Of a stretch of 64,000 bases of DNA, positions 35,313 to 44,135 are shown in pieces (the first letter of the stretch is position 1; each line of letters starts with the position of its first letter). Under the pieces are notes generated by a model, which worked only from the letters and a program-made list of their open reading frames with translations, was not told the origin of the DNA and made no database searches. The position numbers and the translations under genes are program-made. The DNA is taken from NCBI RefSeq assembly GCF_001038425.2, contig NZ_LDPV02000020.1:62001-126000 (forward strand), in the 5' to 3' direction. Source of the stretch: Ornithinibacillus contaminans. Its GTDB lineage: Bacteria > Bacillota > Bacilli > Bacillales > Amphibacillaceae.

Positions 35313-35927
35313 ATGAAAAAATTAATCATTCTATTATTAATCATTGGATTCATTTTTTTAGGAATTGGTGGTTATCAACTCCTAAAAACACACCTAGAAC
35401 AAAACAAAAGTTTAGTTGAAGCTCGCGCATTATTGGATAACGAAAATCCAACAACGAAAGTTAATTTCGATACCTCTCCGCAAAATCCATTAGTATCCAT
35501 GGATTTCAATCCCGCTACCGGAGAAACCATCGGAATCCTATATATCCCAAAACTCGGTGAAGAGCTTCCCATCATCGAAGGGACAGATGCTGACGAGCTT
35601 GCCAAAGGAGTTGGACATTACAAAGGAACTGCCTTTCCAACACAGCATGATCAAATTGTCCTATCCGGACATCGTGATACTGTTTTTCGCCGAATGGGAG
35701 AATTAGAGCTTGGAGATATTCTTACTGTTAAGCTTCCCTATGGTTCGTTTTCCTATGAAATTGTACATACAAAGGTTGTAGATGCAGATGACCGCACCGT
35801 GATTGTTCCGACTGCTCCAAATGAAGTATTAACCGTCACTACCTGCTATCCATTTAACTATATCGGTGACGCACCAGAGCGTTATATAATTACTGCCATG
35901 CCAATATCAACAGATAATGCATATTAA
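35313..35927 (+). CDS. Class D sortase
   Basis: Membrane-anchored transpeptidase of 204 residues that joins proteins bearing a sorting signal to the cell wall. An N-terminal membrane segment (1-22) precedes the sortase fold with the catalytic His in LSGHRDTVFRRMGEL, Cys in VTTCYPF and Arg in PERYIITA. The TLTTC-type motif and the N-terminal arrangement match class D enzymes such as YhcS and SrtC, which prefer LPxTA or LPDTS. The LPSTA protein of the tasA group is the obvious substrate. Strong AAGGAG ribosome binding site. Confidence 0.88.
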   Translation: MKKLIILLLIIGFIFLGIGGYQLLKTHLEQNKSLVEARALLDNENPTTKVNFDTSPQNPLVSMDFNPATGETIGILYIPKLGEELPIIEGTDADELAKGVGHYKGTAFPTQHDQIVLSGHRDTVFRRMGELELGDILTVKLPYGSFSYEIVHTKVVDADDRTVIVPTAPNEVLTVTTCYPFNYIGDAPERYIITAMPISTDNAY

Positions 35928-36020
35928 TCTGAGGAAGTATTAGACTAAATGGTATAGATTCGATATAATAATTTCCAATAGTTAACAATTTTTTCAATTT
36001 CTAATTGAGGAGAAATTAAA

Positions 36021-36965
36021 TTGGCAGAAACCAGAGCAGATTTCAAGAAAAAGAAAAAGCGAAAATGGCCATATTGGGTTGGTGGAATTCTCATCGCTAT
36101 TCTTCTCATTGGAGGAGGATATGCATGGTATGTTTGGGATAAGATCCATGATACCGTGGATGACATGCATGAACCATTAGCTCGAGATGATGACCCAGAA
36201 CGTAAACAGGAATTAGATAATATTTTCAATAAGAAAAAATCATTAAATGTATTATTATTAGGCGTAGATGAACGAACGGGAGACCGTGGACGATCTGATA
36301 CGATGATACTGATGTCACTAAATCCGAAAACAAACTCGATGACGATGCTTAGCATCCCTCGTGATACGTATGTAAATATTCCTGGCCATGGTATGGATAA
36401 AATTAATCACGCATATGCCTTTGGCGGTGTAGAATTATCGGTCCAAACTGTGGAAGAGGCATTCGATATACCCGTTCATTTCTATGGTAAAGTGAACATG
36501 GAAGGATTCAAACAAGGGGTAGATGCAATCGGCGGGGTCACCATTACAAATGACAGGGAATTTACACAAGATGGCATTACCTTTGGAGTTGGCGAGCTTC
36601 ACTTACAAGGTAATGAAGCATTATCCTATATTCGCATGCGAAAAAATGATCCTAGAGGCGACATGGGACGTAACGAACGGCAGCGCCAAGTCATAACTGC
36701 TGCCATAAATGAAGCAGCTAGTTTCTCCAGTATCACCAAGGTTGGCGATATTTTAGGGATACTAGGTAATAACGTTAATACAGATTTAAATATGAAAAAT
36801 ATCCAAAATCTTTTCTCGAACTATTTAGGAACTAGAGCCAATGTAAAGACACTTGAAATTTCAGGTAGCGGACAAACTATCGGTGGTATTTGGTACTATA
36901 TTGTCCCTGACTCTGAATTCACACGGCTATCGACTGAAATGAAAAATCACATGGAAGCAAAGTAA
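36021..36965 (+). CDS. LytR-CpsA-Psr family wall-polymer ligase
   Basis: Membrane protein of 314 residues with one N-terminal segment (about 17-37) and the LCP domain outside. It probably transfers teichoic acid or another anionic polymer from its lipid carrier to peptidoglycan. Family motifs are DERTGDRGRSDTMILMSLNP, SIPRDTYVNIPGHG, DKINHAYAFGG and YIRMRKNDPRGDMGRNERQR with the conserved Arg and Asp ligands. B. subtilis has tagU/lytR near here. The start is a TTG behind GAGGAG. Confidence 0.9.
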   Translation: MAETRADFKKKKKRKWPYWVGGILIAILLIGGGYAWYVWDKIHDTVDDMHEPLARDDDPERKQELDNIFNKKKSLNVLLLGVDERTGDRGRSDTMILMSLNPKTNSMTMLSIPRDTYVNIPGHGMDKINHAYAFGGVELSVQTVEEAFDIPVHFYGKVNMEGFKQGVDAIGGVTITNDREFTQDGITFGVGELHLQGNEALSYIRMRKNDPRGDMGRNERQRQVITAAINEAASFSSITKVGDILGILGNNVNTDLNMKNIQNLFSNYLGTRANVKTLEISGSGQTIGGIWYYIVPDSEFTRLSTEMKNHMEAK

Positions 36966-36968
36966 GCA

Positions 36969-37001
36969 CTAGTGCAAAGCACCATAGCACTGCTTCGCAC
37001 T
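36969..37001. repeat. Hairpin after the LCP gene
   Basis: TAGTGCAAAGCA and TGCTTCGCACTA are complementary except for one base, 3 bp past the LCP stop. A second hairpin with a T run follows, so this one may stabilise the 3' end. Confidence 0.5.
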
Positions 37002-37023
37002 AAGAATCGTTAACCAACTAGAA

Positions 37024-37054
37024 GGTCACCTGATCCACTCAGCGTGACTTTTTT
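37024..37054 (+). terminator. Terminator after the LCP gene
   Basis: GGTCAC(CT)GA...TC(AG)CGTGAC forms a hairpin followed by TTTTTTT on the plus strand. Confidence 0.75.
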
Positions 37055-37115
37055 TAATTTTTATAAAATATAATTGATGTTATAATGATACATATAGAAA
37101 ATTCTTATCAGGGGG

Positions 37116-39140
37116 ATGAAAATGAAGCGCCTTTTACTACTAGTAACAAGCATTTTGCTCATCTTGATTGCAGGTTGTTCAGAGGATGAAATAACACCAC
37201 ATGAACGTTTCGATACATATATCGATTTATGGAGTGAACAGGATTTCACTCAAATGTATGAGATTCTTACACCTGAATCTAAAGAAACATACGCAACCGA
37301 TCAATATATTGACCGCTATAACAAAATATATGAGGATCTACAAATTAGTAACATTGACATTACCTATACTAAATTATCTGAGGAACAATTAGAGAAGGCT
37401 TTAAAAGAAGGAACAGCAACATTACCATTTTCGATTACGATGGAGTCACTTGCTGGACCAATTTCATTTGATTACGAAGCAACTCTTGTCCAACAAGGAG
37501 AGGAAGAAGAAAAGGATTGGTTCCTTACTTGGGATCCAGGCTTTATTTTTCCGGAAATTAAAGATGGCGGCGAAATTCGTATTACCACAACTGAACCAAC
37601 TCGTGGTGAAATACTAGACCGAAATCAATTACCGTTAGCACTTAATGGAGAAGTGCTTGATATCGGGATTGTTCCTGGTAAGCTTGGTGACAATCCGGAT
37701 GCAAGTATTGAGAAAATCGCCTCACTGTTAAATTTGTCCGTTGATACGATTAATAATTACCTAAATGCAAGCTGGGTGCAGCCTGACTATTTTGTGCCAT
37801 TGAACAGACAAGTACCTGAATCTAATGAAGAACTTCTAAATCAATTATGGGAAATTGGTGGTGTTATGGGTCAAACTGGATTAGGTCGAGTATATCCATT
37901 AGGAGAATCTGCCGCACATTTAGTTGGTTATGTCGGAAACGTAACGGCAGAACAACTAGAGGAATTAGACCCTAGCCGTTATTCAGCCAATGACATAATT
38001 GGAAAAGCAGGTCTTGAGCGTTTATATGAAGACCGCTTAAAAGGTGAAAAAGGTGCCAAAATTTACGTTTTAAAAGAAGACGAAACAGAAATTGTCTTAG
38101 CCGAAAAAGAAGTGCAGAACGGGGAAAATATTCAAACAACAATTGATAGTACAGTGCAAGAAGAAATATATCATTCTCTTGATGGTGCCCCTGGAACAGC
38201 TGCTGCTATTCACCCTAAGACTGGGGAAACTTTAGCATTAGTAAGTAGCCCATCATTTGATCCAATGAAAATGGTTTATGGAATTTCACAAACAGAATGG
38301 GATGAATTACAAAACGATCCTAATCAACCAATGTTTAACCGTTTTGCTGCAACCTATGCTCCTGGCTCCGTCATTAAGCCGATAACTACTGTCATCGGAC
38401 TTCAAAATGGCACAATTAAACCAGAAGAAAAAATTGAAATTGACGGGAAAACATGGAGTAATGGAGAGGGATGGGGAAATTATGCTGTTACCCGTGTTAC
38501 CGAAGCAAGTCCAGTTAATCTATTAACCGCATTAACCCTTTCTGACAATATTTATTTTGCCATGAAAGGTGTGGAAATGGGTGGAGATGCTTTAGCGACT
38601 GGATTAGAACAATTCGGTTTTGGAGAAGAATTACCAATTGATTTGTCCATCACAACATCGAGCATTTCTACAACTGGTGCATTAGAGGATGAAGTATTAA
38701 CTGCCAATACAGCCTATGGACAAGGTGAAATTGAAACAAGTGTCCTCCATATGGCAAGTATGTTTACGACGTTTTTAAATGATGGTGCAATGATAAAACC
38801 GACCATCCTAAAATCCGACGAAACCGGCCCGTACTGGAAGGAAAACCTTGCAACAACTGAGGAAGTAAGCATCATCCAAGAGGCATTACGAAATGTTGTA
38901 TTAGAAGGAACGGCAGGCTATGCCAAAAACGCCCCCTTCCCTATTTCTGGAAAAACAGGAACAGCTGAGTTAAAACTTACATTAGATGAAAAAGATGGAG
39001 TGGAAAATGGCTGGTTCGTAGGCTACCCTACTGATGACCAGGATATCCTCATCGCCATGATGATGGAAGGTGTCCAAGATATTGGGGCAAGCGGCTTAGT
39101 AGTCGAAAAAGTGACCAATATACTAGAAGCAGTCAAGTAG
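37116..39140 (+). CDS. pbpC: Class B penicillin-binding protein, PBP3 (PbpC/MecA-like) lipoprotein
   Basis: Peptidoglycan transpeptidase of 674 residues. A lipoprotein signal peptide ends LIAGCSEDE (Cys20), followed by an NTF2-like MecA-N domain (about 28-145), the dimerisation domain with RGEILDRNQLPLA, and the transpeptidase domain with active-site Ser in APGSVIKP, SDN in LSDNIYFAM and KTG in ISGKTGTAEL. This is the architecture of B. subtilis PBP3 and staphylococcal PBP2a; such enzymes can have low beta-lactam affinity. The symbol is based on domain order, not location. Confidence 0.88.
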   Translation: MKMKRLLLLVTSILLILIAGCSEDEITPHERFDTYIDLWSEQDFTQMYEILTPESKETYATDQYIDRYNKIYEDLQISNIDITYTKLSEEQLEKALKEGTATLPFSITMESLAGPISFDYEATLVQQGEEEEKDWFLTWDPGFIFPEIKDGGEIRITTTEPTRGEILDRNQLPLALNGEVLDIGIVPGKLGDNPDASIEKIASLLNLSVDTINNYLNASWVQPDYFVPLNRQVPESNEELLNQLWEIGGVMGQTGLGRVYPLGESAAHLVGYVGNVTAEQLEELDPSRYSANDIIGKAGLERLYEDRLKGEKGAKIYVLKEDETEIVLAEKEVQNGENIQTTIDSTVQEEIYHSLDGAPGTAAAIHPKTGETLALVSSPSFDPMKMVYGISQTEWDELQNDPNQPMFNRFAATYAPGSVIKPITTVIGLQNGTIKPEEKIEIDGKTWSNGEGWGNYAVTRVTEASPVNLLTALTLSDNIYFAMKGVEMGGDALATGLEQFGFGEELPIDLSITTSSISTTGALEDEVLTANTAYGQGEIETSVLHMASMFTTFLNDGAMIKPTILKSDETGPYWKENLATTEEVSIIQEALRNVVLEGTAGYAKNAPFPISGKTGTAELKLTLDEKDGVENGWFVGYPTDDQDILIAMMMEGVQDIGASGLVVEKVTNILEAVK

Positions 39141-39164
39141 TTCTTATTAACTCAATAAAATGAT

Positions 39165-39290
39165 AATGAGGCTGAGACATAAGTAAAATGAGTTAGATGA
39201 AAGGCGAACAAAGCACTGATTCCCGGAGCGGGTATCGTGCACCCACGTTCGAACTTCATCTAACCGTAAATGCTTTTATCTCATCCTCAT
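39165..39290. repeat. Dispersed palindromic repeat, copy R6 (inverted orientation)
   Basis: AATGAGGCTGAGACATAAG and ATCTCATCCTCATT close the element. Its reverse complement shows the family order GTTAGATGAAGTTCGAACGT, GATACCCGCTCCGGGAATC, TTCGCCTTTCATCTAACTCA, so it is inverted relative to R2-R5. It lies between the convergent pbpC and IDEAL genes and could terminate both. Confidence 0.85.
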
Positions 39291-39294
39291 TTTT

Positions 39295-39729
39295 TTACAA
39301 CATCGCCAGCAAATCATAAAACGCTTCTTCATTACGCTCATCCAACGCCCTATCAATTAAACGCTTAACATTCAGATGCTCCAACTCATCGATAATCACA
39401 TCTATATTGTCATTAATATTCTCAGTTCTTTTCATATCTAAATGCGGCTTCGTAATAAAATACAATTTAATCAAAAAATCCGGTAAGTTGATTAGCTCAT
39501 TCATTGTTAAATAAAATAATTTATTATCCTTTTTAAAAGCAAATGTCGCATCCAGATTTTCGATTTTCTTTGTACGTCGATTAATTACAAATTCCTTTGC
39601 CTTCACCGGTACAAATTGATATATTTCATTCTCGATTGAGATAGTAAAATACTCCTGTTCCAACAGAACATGAATATGGTCTAGTTCTGTTTTAATACAA
39701 TAGGGCTTTAATAATTTTACCGTTACCAT
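39295..39729 (-). CDS. IDEAL domain protein, paralogue 1
   Basis: Protein of 144 residues with a beta-rich N-terminal domain of about 95 residues (FVINRRTKKIENLDATFAFK) and a C-terminal IDEAL motif (NVKRLIDRALDERNEEAFYD), a short helix found in several Firmicute proteins of unknown function. About half of the residues match the neighbour at 39881-40333, so they are a tandem duplication. No membrane segment or catalytic motif is visible. The IDEAL helix is also found in Bacillus YpiB-type proteins. Confidence 0.75.
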   Translation of the reverse strand: MVTVKLLKPYCIKTELDHIHVLLEQEYFTISIENEIYQFVPVKAKEFVINRRTKKIENLDATFAFKKDNKLFYLTMNELINLPDFLIKLYFITKPHLDMKRTENINDNIDVIIDELEHLNVKRLIDRALDERNEEAFYDLLAML

Positions 39730-39820
39730 TGATTCTCCCCCTCAATCTACTTTTCGCACAAAAAAGTTGTTAGCAGTGAATTACCCTGAATTATTCTCAC
39801 TAAAACATTCTGAACGAAAA

Positions 39821-39884
39821 ATGAATCAAAAGGAGCATGCCTAGGACCTTTTTTAGGTCGTAAAGCATGCTCCTTTTGATTCAT
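39821..39884 (-). terminator. Very long hairpin after IDEAL paralogue 2
   Basis: ATGAATCAAAAGGAGCATGC and its exact 20-bp complement (39865-39884) enclose an inner GACCT-TTTTTT-AGGTC hairpin. It overlaps the last codon of the gene and is followed on the minus strand by TTTTTCG. Confidence 0.7.
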
Positions 39885-40333
39885 AATAATTTCACTAGTT
39901 CACGAAATGTTTCCTCATCATGTTCATCTAATGCTTGATCAATCAATCGCTTTATATTTAATTTCTCAAGTTCTTCCATGATTTGATGTGTATTTTCCGT
40001 TTGAAAACTAACCTCTTCCATACCGTCATAATAAGCTTTGGCAATGTTGTGTAACTGTGTCATGAAATCAGGAAGTGAAATTAATTCCGTCATGGTCATA
40101 TAAACAATATCCTTGCCTTTTTGAAAAGCAAAACGGGTTCCGATGTTCTCTACTTTTCGTGTTCTGCGGTTGATGCGGATTTCCTTGCCTTCTATCGGAA
40201 TAAATTGGTAAACGCTATCATTTATTAGCACTGAAAAATACTGATACGCCAAAATGATACGTACATAATCATCATCAGCCTTAATGTAATACGGCTTTAG
40301 CATCCTAACAGATATCACCCAGTCCACCTCCAT
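39881..40333 (-). CDS. IDEAL domain protein, paralogue 2
   Basis: Protein of 150 residues with the same layout as the gene at 39295-39729: an N-terminal domain (SVRMLKPYYIKADDDYVRII, FQKGKDIVYMTMTELISLPDF) and the C-terminal IDEAL motif NIKRLIDQALDEHDEETFRE. The start is probably one of the first three in-frame codons (MEVDWVISV or a few residues later). A 20-bp hairpin separates it from paralogue 1, so the two are likely separate transcripts. Function unknown. Confidence 0.75.
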   Translation of the reverse strand: MEVDWVISVRMLKPYYIKADDDYVRIILAYQYFSVLINDSVYQFIPIEGKEIRINRRTRKVENIGTRFAFQKGKDIVYMTMTELISLPDFMTQLHNIAKAYYDGMEEVSFQTENTHQIMEELEKLNIKRLIDQALDEHDEETFRELVKLL

Positions 40334-40540
40334 CGGTTGGTAAACTCTTAATTTTCAGTTAATTAATTTTACATTAACTACTTGCAAAAAACAAGTGCTA
40401 AATTATGTCAAATTTTACGTTTATACATACTATCCCATTTTTCTTAAGCATCTCTGACTCTTAAACTAGTAAACTATTTCCAATAATCGTAAAACTACGT
40501 TACAATTAATCTAAGCACTTTTTGTCAGTTTTAATAGAAA

Positions 40541-40645
40541 AATGTCGCGTCTACGGACAAGAAATTACTACTAATTTCGAATAAATAATAATGTACTAGT
40601 TTTTATATAGTCATAGCCGGGTATTCATAAAAAAACACGCGACAT
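40541..40645. repeat. Long-range inverted repeat upstream of the C39-like lipoprotein
   Basis: ATGTCGCGT (40542-40550) and ACGCGACAT (40637-40645) are perfect 9-bp complements 86 bp apart. The rest of the gene-free stretch 40334-40660 is AT rich with no other structure that I can recognise. Confidence 0.45.
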
Positions 40646-40664
40646 AAAAGAAAGGATTTTGACG

Positions 40665-40769
40665 ATGCAAGATTACTATATATTAGTTGTTCTTCCCTCA
40701 TCTAAAATTCATCAAAGTCAAACAAACCTGCTCCACTCCCATGTAACCAAGGTAGGTAACTGCCCATGA
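40665..40769 (+). CDS. Possible 34-residue leader peptide
   Basis: ATG 40665 (MQDYYILVVLPSSKIHQSQT...) has AAAGGA about 8 nt upstream and ends with a TGA that overlaps the ATG of the lipoprotein frame at 40766 (ATGA). That overlap suggests translational coupling. No family is recognised and it could be chance. Confidence 0.3.
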   Translation: MQDYYILVVLPSSKIHQSQTNLLHSHVTKVGNCP

Positions 40770-41768
40770 AGCAATTAATGATTGGATTAGTTGGAATCAC
40801 AATGGTCGTATCTGGATGTGCGCAGATAACTGTAACCGAGTCTAGAGAAGAAGAACAAATTGCCAATGAAAAAGCGAAAAAAAAATGAAGCCACTAAAAT
40901 TGAAGTCAGCTATCATGATTTAGATGACGAACCACTAATGATTGATGCTGTGCTTGCTGAACGTGATAAACAGGAGCGAGAATTACGCTTAGAAGCAGAG
41001 CGAAAGGCGAAAGAAGAGGAAGAACGTAAATTAGCTGAAGCAAAGGCGCAAGAAGAAGCTCGAAAAAAGGCTGAGGCAGAGGCTTTGGCAAAAGCTGAAG
41101 CAGAACGAAAAGCAGAAGAAGCCGCAAAACAAGAACTAACAACATTAGCAGCTGAGGAACAAACAAGTAATGTATACATAAACGTACCTACCATCATGCA
41201 ACAGCCAGAGCTACCAAATGGATGTGAAATCACCTCGCTCACTGCTGTCTTAAACTATTATGGCCAGCAAGTATCGAAAACAACGATGGCGGATGTTTAT
41301 TTACCGAAGGAACCTTTTACCTATAAGGAAAATAAACGATATGGACCAAATCCTTATGAAGCATATGCTGGCAATCCTAGATCATCCTCTGGGGGTTGGT
41401 TTAGCTACGCACCACCAATAGTCCAAGCTGCACAAGGATATGCTGCAAATGCAGGGGCAAATTTAACGGCAACAAATCTAAGTGGAAGCTCCAAGGAAAC
41501 ACTATTAGCGAAGCTTGATCAAGGTATTCCAGTTGTCATCTGGATCACACTCGATTTAAGCAGTCCAAAAGTGAATTCATCCTGGTATTTCAGTGATACC
41601 GGTGAATATTTTGCAGCACCAGTCAATCTTCATGCGGTTGTCTTAAATGGCTATCAAGGCAATAAAGTCCATGTTATGAATCCGTTAAAAGGACAAGTAA
41701 CCTACAATATGGATGCGTTTTTTAATAGCTACCGCGCACTAGGTAGCCACGCAATGATCGTACAATAA
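40766..41768 (+). CDS. C39-like cysteine peptidase lipoprotein, interrupted by a frameshift in an A9 run
   Basis: Two overlapping frames make one protein. Frame 1 starts at ATG 40766 and encodes a lipoprotein signal peptide (MKQLMIGLVGITMVVSGCAQ, Cys18) that runs into a TGA at 40886 straight after nine A (40877-40885). Frame 2 (continuous from 40860) encodes a Lys/Glu/Ala coiled coil and a C39_2 peptidase domain with the Cys in PNGCEITSL, the His in NLHAVVLNGY and Asn-Pro in VHVMNPL. With eight A the two would fuse to a lipoprotein of 333 residues. The shift could be real (slippage or phase variation), a mutation, or an assembly error. Confidence 0.8.
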
Positions 41769-41870
41769 CAAATTAGATTTTAGCACTTTTATATTATTTA
41801 TATGTAGGGGCATTCTCAAGTAGAGTGCTCTTTTCCATACATACTCTTATGTATTTTATGCAAAAAAATA

Positions 41871-41897
41871 ATCCTAGTTCTCAAAAAAAACTAGGAT
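41871..41897 (-). terminator. Terminator after the ydjO-like gene
   Basis: ATCCTAGTT and AACTAGGAT form a 9-bp hairpin; the minus-strand tail is TATTTTTTT. It also faces the end of the C39-like gene. Confidence 0.8.
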
Positions 41898-41934
41898 GGG
41901 TTGAAGCTGTTACGCTTCTGTTTATCATTCAGTT

Positions 41935-42117
41935 TTATTTTACTTCTGGCAAAACGCGTACCTCTTGTGTCATTGAGGCAGTGCATAATGGGCATTCCGG
42001 CTCTTTTTCGAAACTAAATGACTCTCGCATCCAGCCATTACAGTCCTCACTTGAACATACCCATATTGTTGTTTCAACTTCCGGGACTGGCTCTTTAGGT
42101 CCTCTTGAAAAAGACAT
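41935..42117 (-). CDS. YdjO-like small zinc-ribbon protein
   Basis: Protein of 60 residues starting MSFSRGPKEPVPEVETTIWV with a CxxxxC...CxxC pattern in WVCSSEDCNGWMRESF and PECPLCTASM, plus a C-terminal EVRVLPEV. This corresponds to the cold-inducible YdjO family of B. subtilis; the role is unknown. The ATG at 42117 has AAAGGGG upstream; the longer in-frame reading to 42198 has no such site. Confidence 0.8.
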   Translation of the reverse strand: MSFSRGPKEPVPEVETTIWVCSSEDCNGWMRESFSFEKEPECPLCTASMTQEVRVLPEVK

Positions 42118-42203
42118 GACAGCATCCCCTTTCAGCGTTGTACTTTTATTATACTCTTTTTTGGTACACAAAGAAAGGGACCTTCGATTTAGGTACAAAC
42201 TGT

Positions 42204-42935
42204 CTATAACACAAAATGTTCAATCGCTTTGACAACCCCGTGATTTTCATGAGAATCGGTCACATGGTTTGCCACTTTCTTGATTGCTTCTTGTGCATTT
42301 CCCATTGCCACTCCAACACCAGCTTCTTGAATCATCTTGATATCATTAAGACTATCCCCAACAGCCATAACATTATCCATCGTAATTCCTAACTCATCAC
42401 AAACACGATGTAATGCCGATGCTTTACTAACACCCTTTGGATTAATTTCAATATTTGTAGGAAGAGAATTGGTAATTTCTAAATCAGCAAAGTAGGAAAG
42501 CTCCTTTACTAATTCATCCAGCTTATCGGTATCCTCCGAATCACAGCCAAATTTCAACCACTTATAATCATAAAAACTTTCTGGTCGCTCTCCTTGCAGG
42601 AAGCCCTCAGTTGAAATCATCCACATATGCACGCCAAGCGAATCACCTAGGTGCCAGATTTTCTCAACAATTTCTGTATCGAGCAAATGCTGCTCCAGTA
42701 ACTCTTTTTTCATTGTCCAAATTTCGCCACCATTACAAGTGACCAGATAAGATGTCAAGTTCAGTTCCTCTGCATATGGATAACAGGTAGCAAGTGATCT
42801 GCCTGTACTAAGAACAACCTGTACTCCTTTTTCAAGTGCACCATGAATCGCTTCTTTTGTACGATCTGTAACTTCTAGTTCCTTCGTTAATAATGTACCA
42901 TCCATATCTAATGCAATTAACTTAATCTCAGACAT
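42204..42935 (-). CDS. HAD superfamily Cof-type sugar phosphatase
   Basis: Phosphatase of 243 residues in the Cof/YidA subfamily. Motif I is ALDMDGTLL (Asp9, Asp11), motif II STGRS, motif III Lys in NPKGVSKASAL and motif IV GDSLNDIKMI. Such enzymes hydrolyse phosphosugars or flavin phosphates; the substrate cannot be told. It is followed by ydjO and preceded 18 bp upstream by the MFS gene, so the two are probably cotranscribed. Confidence 0.9.
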   Translation of the reverse strand: MSEIKLIALDMDGTLLTKELEVTDRTKEAIHGALEKGVQVVLSTGRSLATCYPYAEELNLTSYLVTCNGGEIWTMKKELLEQHLLDTEIVEKIWHLGDSLGVHMWMISTEGFLQGERPESFYDYKWLKFGCDSEDTDKLDELVKELSYFADLEITNSLPTNIEINPKGVSKASALHRVCDELGITMDNVMAVGDSLNDIKMIQEAGVGVAMGNAQEAIKKVANHVTDSHENHGVVKAIEHFVL

Positions 42936-42953
42936 CGAAAAACTCCTTTTTTA

Positions 42954-44135
42954 TTATTTTTCAGTGGCTTGTTCTACTTGAATTCCTTTGTCGTATAGCT
43001 TCGTAGTAAAAAACGGAATTACTAACAATGCTAATAATAAGTAGAATAGTAGTTGAATATCAAATAAATCGACCACTAAACCTCCAACCAATGGACCTAT
43101 CATTCTACCAGCAGCTGCAACACTATTGATAAATCCTTGATAGAACCCAGCACGACCATGTGGTGCTAATTCATTAGCTAATGTCGGAATAGCTGGCCAT
43201 ACAAGCATTTCCGCTATTGTTAAGATAACCATCGCAGTTGCAAACATTGTAAAATCCTTTGCAAATGTTGCAATGACAAACGAAACAATAAATATCCCTA
43301 ACCCGACATAGATCTGATGCTTCATTGCCGTAATCTTATTCGTAACCAGTTTCAACAGTGGCTGCCCTAAGACAATTAAAAAGCCATTGATAGCCCAAAG
43401 CGAACTATACTGCTCTAATGGCACACCAATTATTTGTGTATAGGAAGCAATTGTTGATTGCCACTGACTATAAGCGACCCACACAACAAAAAATCCAATA
43501 CTTAAACTAATCAACGCGATAAAAGCTGGTTTGTCTTCAATTTTACCACTTTGTTCAATGACAGTTGTATGCATACGTCGATCTTTTTCAGCATCCATCC
43601 CCCGAAAGGCAACTAAAACAATTAGGAAAAAGACAACAAACAGTGCTGCATTGGAGATAAAAATATAATCAAAGGAGACACTTGCAACTAATCCACCAAT
43701 CATAGCCCCTAACGCAACCCCTAAATTTTGGGCAACATAAATCGCATTAAAGGCACGTCTTCCACCCTCTGGCCAAACAGAACCTGCCATTGCAAACATT
43801 ACTGGTCCAGTAATTCCTGAACCAAAGCCAATGACAATAAGCATGAGTGAATACGGTAAAATAGCATGATTAAAGGAAAGGAAAATAGCAGCACTCATCG
43901 ATAAAAAAGTTCCAAACAGTATCGTTTTATATGCACTAAATTTATCAAATAAAATACCGCCGATTAGATTCCCAACAATATTTGCACCTTGATTAAACAT
44001 TAATATAAACCCAGCAAATGCTAATGTCTTCCCTAATTCATTATGCATGTAAATCGTGTTCAGTGGCCATAAAAAAGAACCACCGGTAATATTTATCGTA
44101 GTAGCTATTACTAATAGCCAGATATATTTCGGCAT
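42954..44135 (-). CDS. MFS transporter
   Basis: Major facilitator of 393 residues with twelve hydrophobic segments. The loop between segments 2 and 3 is GGILFDKFSAYKT, a degenerate copy of the GxxxDRxGR/K motif. There is no clear substrate signature; multidrug efflux (YttB-like family) is the usual annotation. The HAD gene follows 18 bp away. Confidence 0.8.
   Translation of the reverse strand: MPKYIWLLVIATTINITGGSFLWPLNTIYMHNELGKTLAFAGFILMFNQGANIVGNLIGGILFDKFSAYKTILFGTFLSMSAAIFLSFNHAILPYSLMLIVIGFGSGITGPVMFAMAGSVWPEGGRRAFNAIYVAQNLGVALGAMIGGLVASVSFDYIFISNAALFVVFFLIVLVAFRGMDAEKDRRMHTTVIEQSGKIEDKPAFIALISLSIGFFVVWVAYSQWQSTIASYTQIIGVPLEQYSSLWAINGFLIVLGQPLLKLVTNKITAMKHQIYVGLGIFIVSFVIATFAKDFTMFATAMVILTIAEMLVWPAIPTLANELAPHGRAGFYQGFINSVAAAGRMIGPLVGGLVVDLFDIQLLFYLLLALLVIPFFTTKLYDKGIQVEQATEK

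Noticed and set aside
41825-42232. 135-codon plus-strand frame
   Set aside because: It covers the ydjO-like gene and a terminator in antisense; the minus-strand frame has the conserved Cys pattern.
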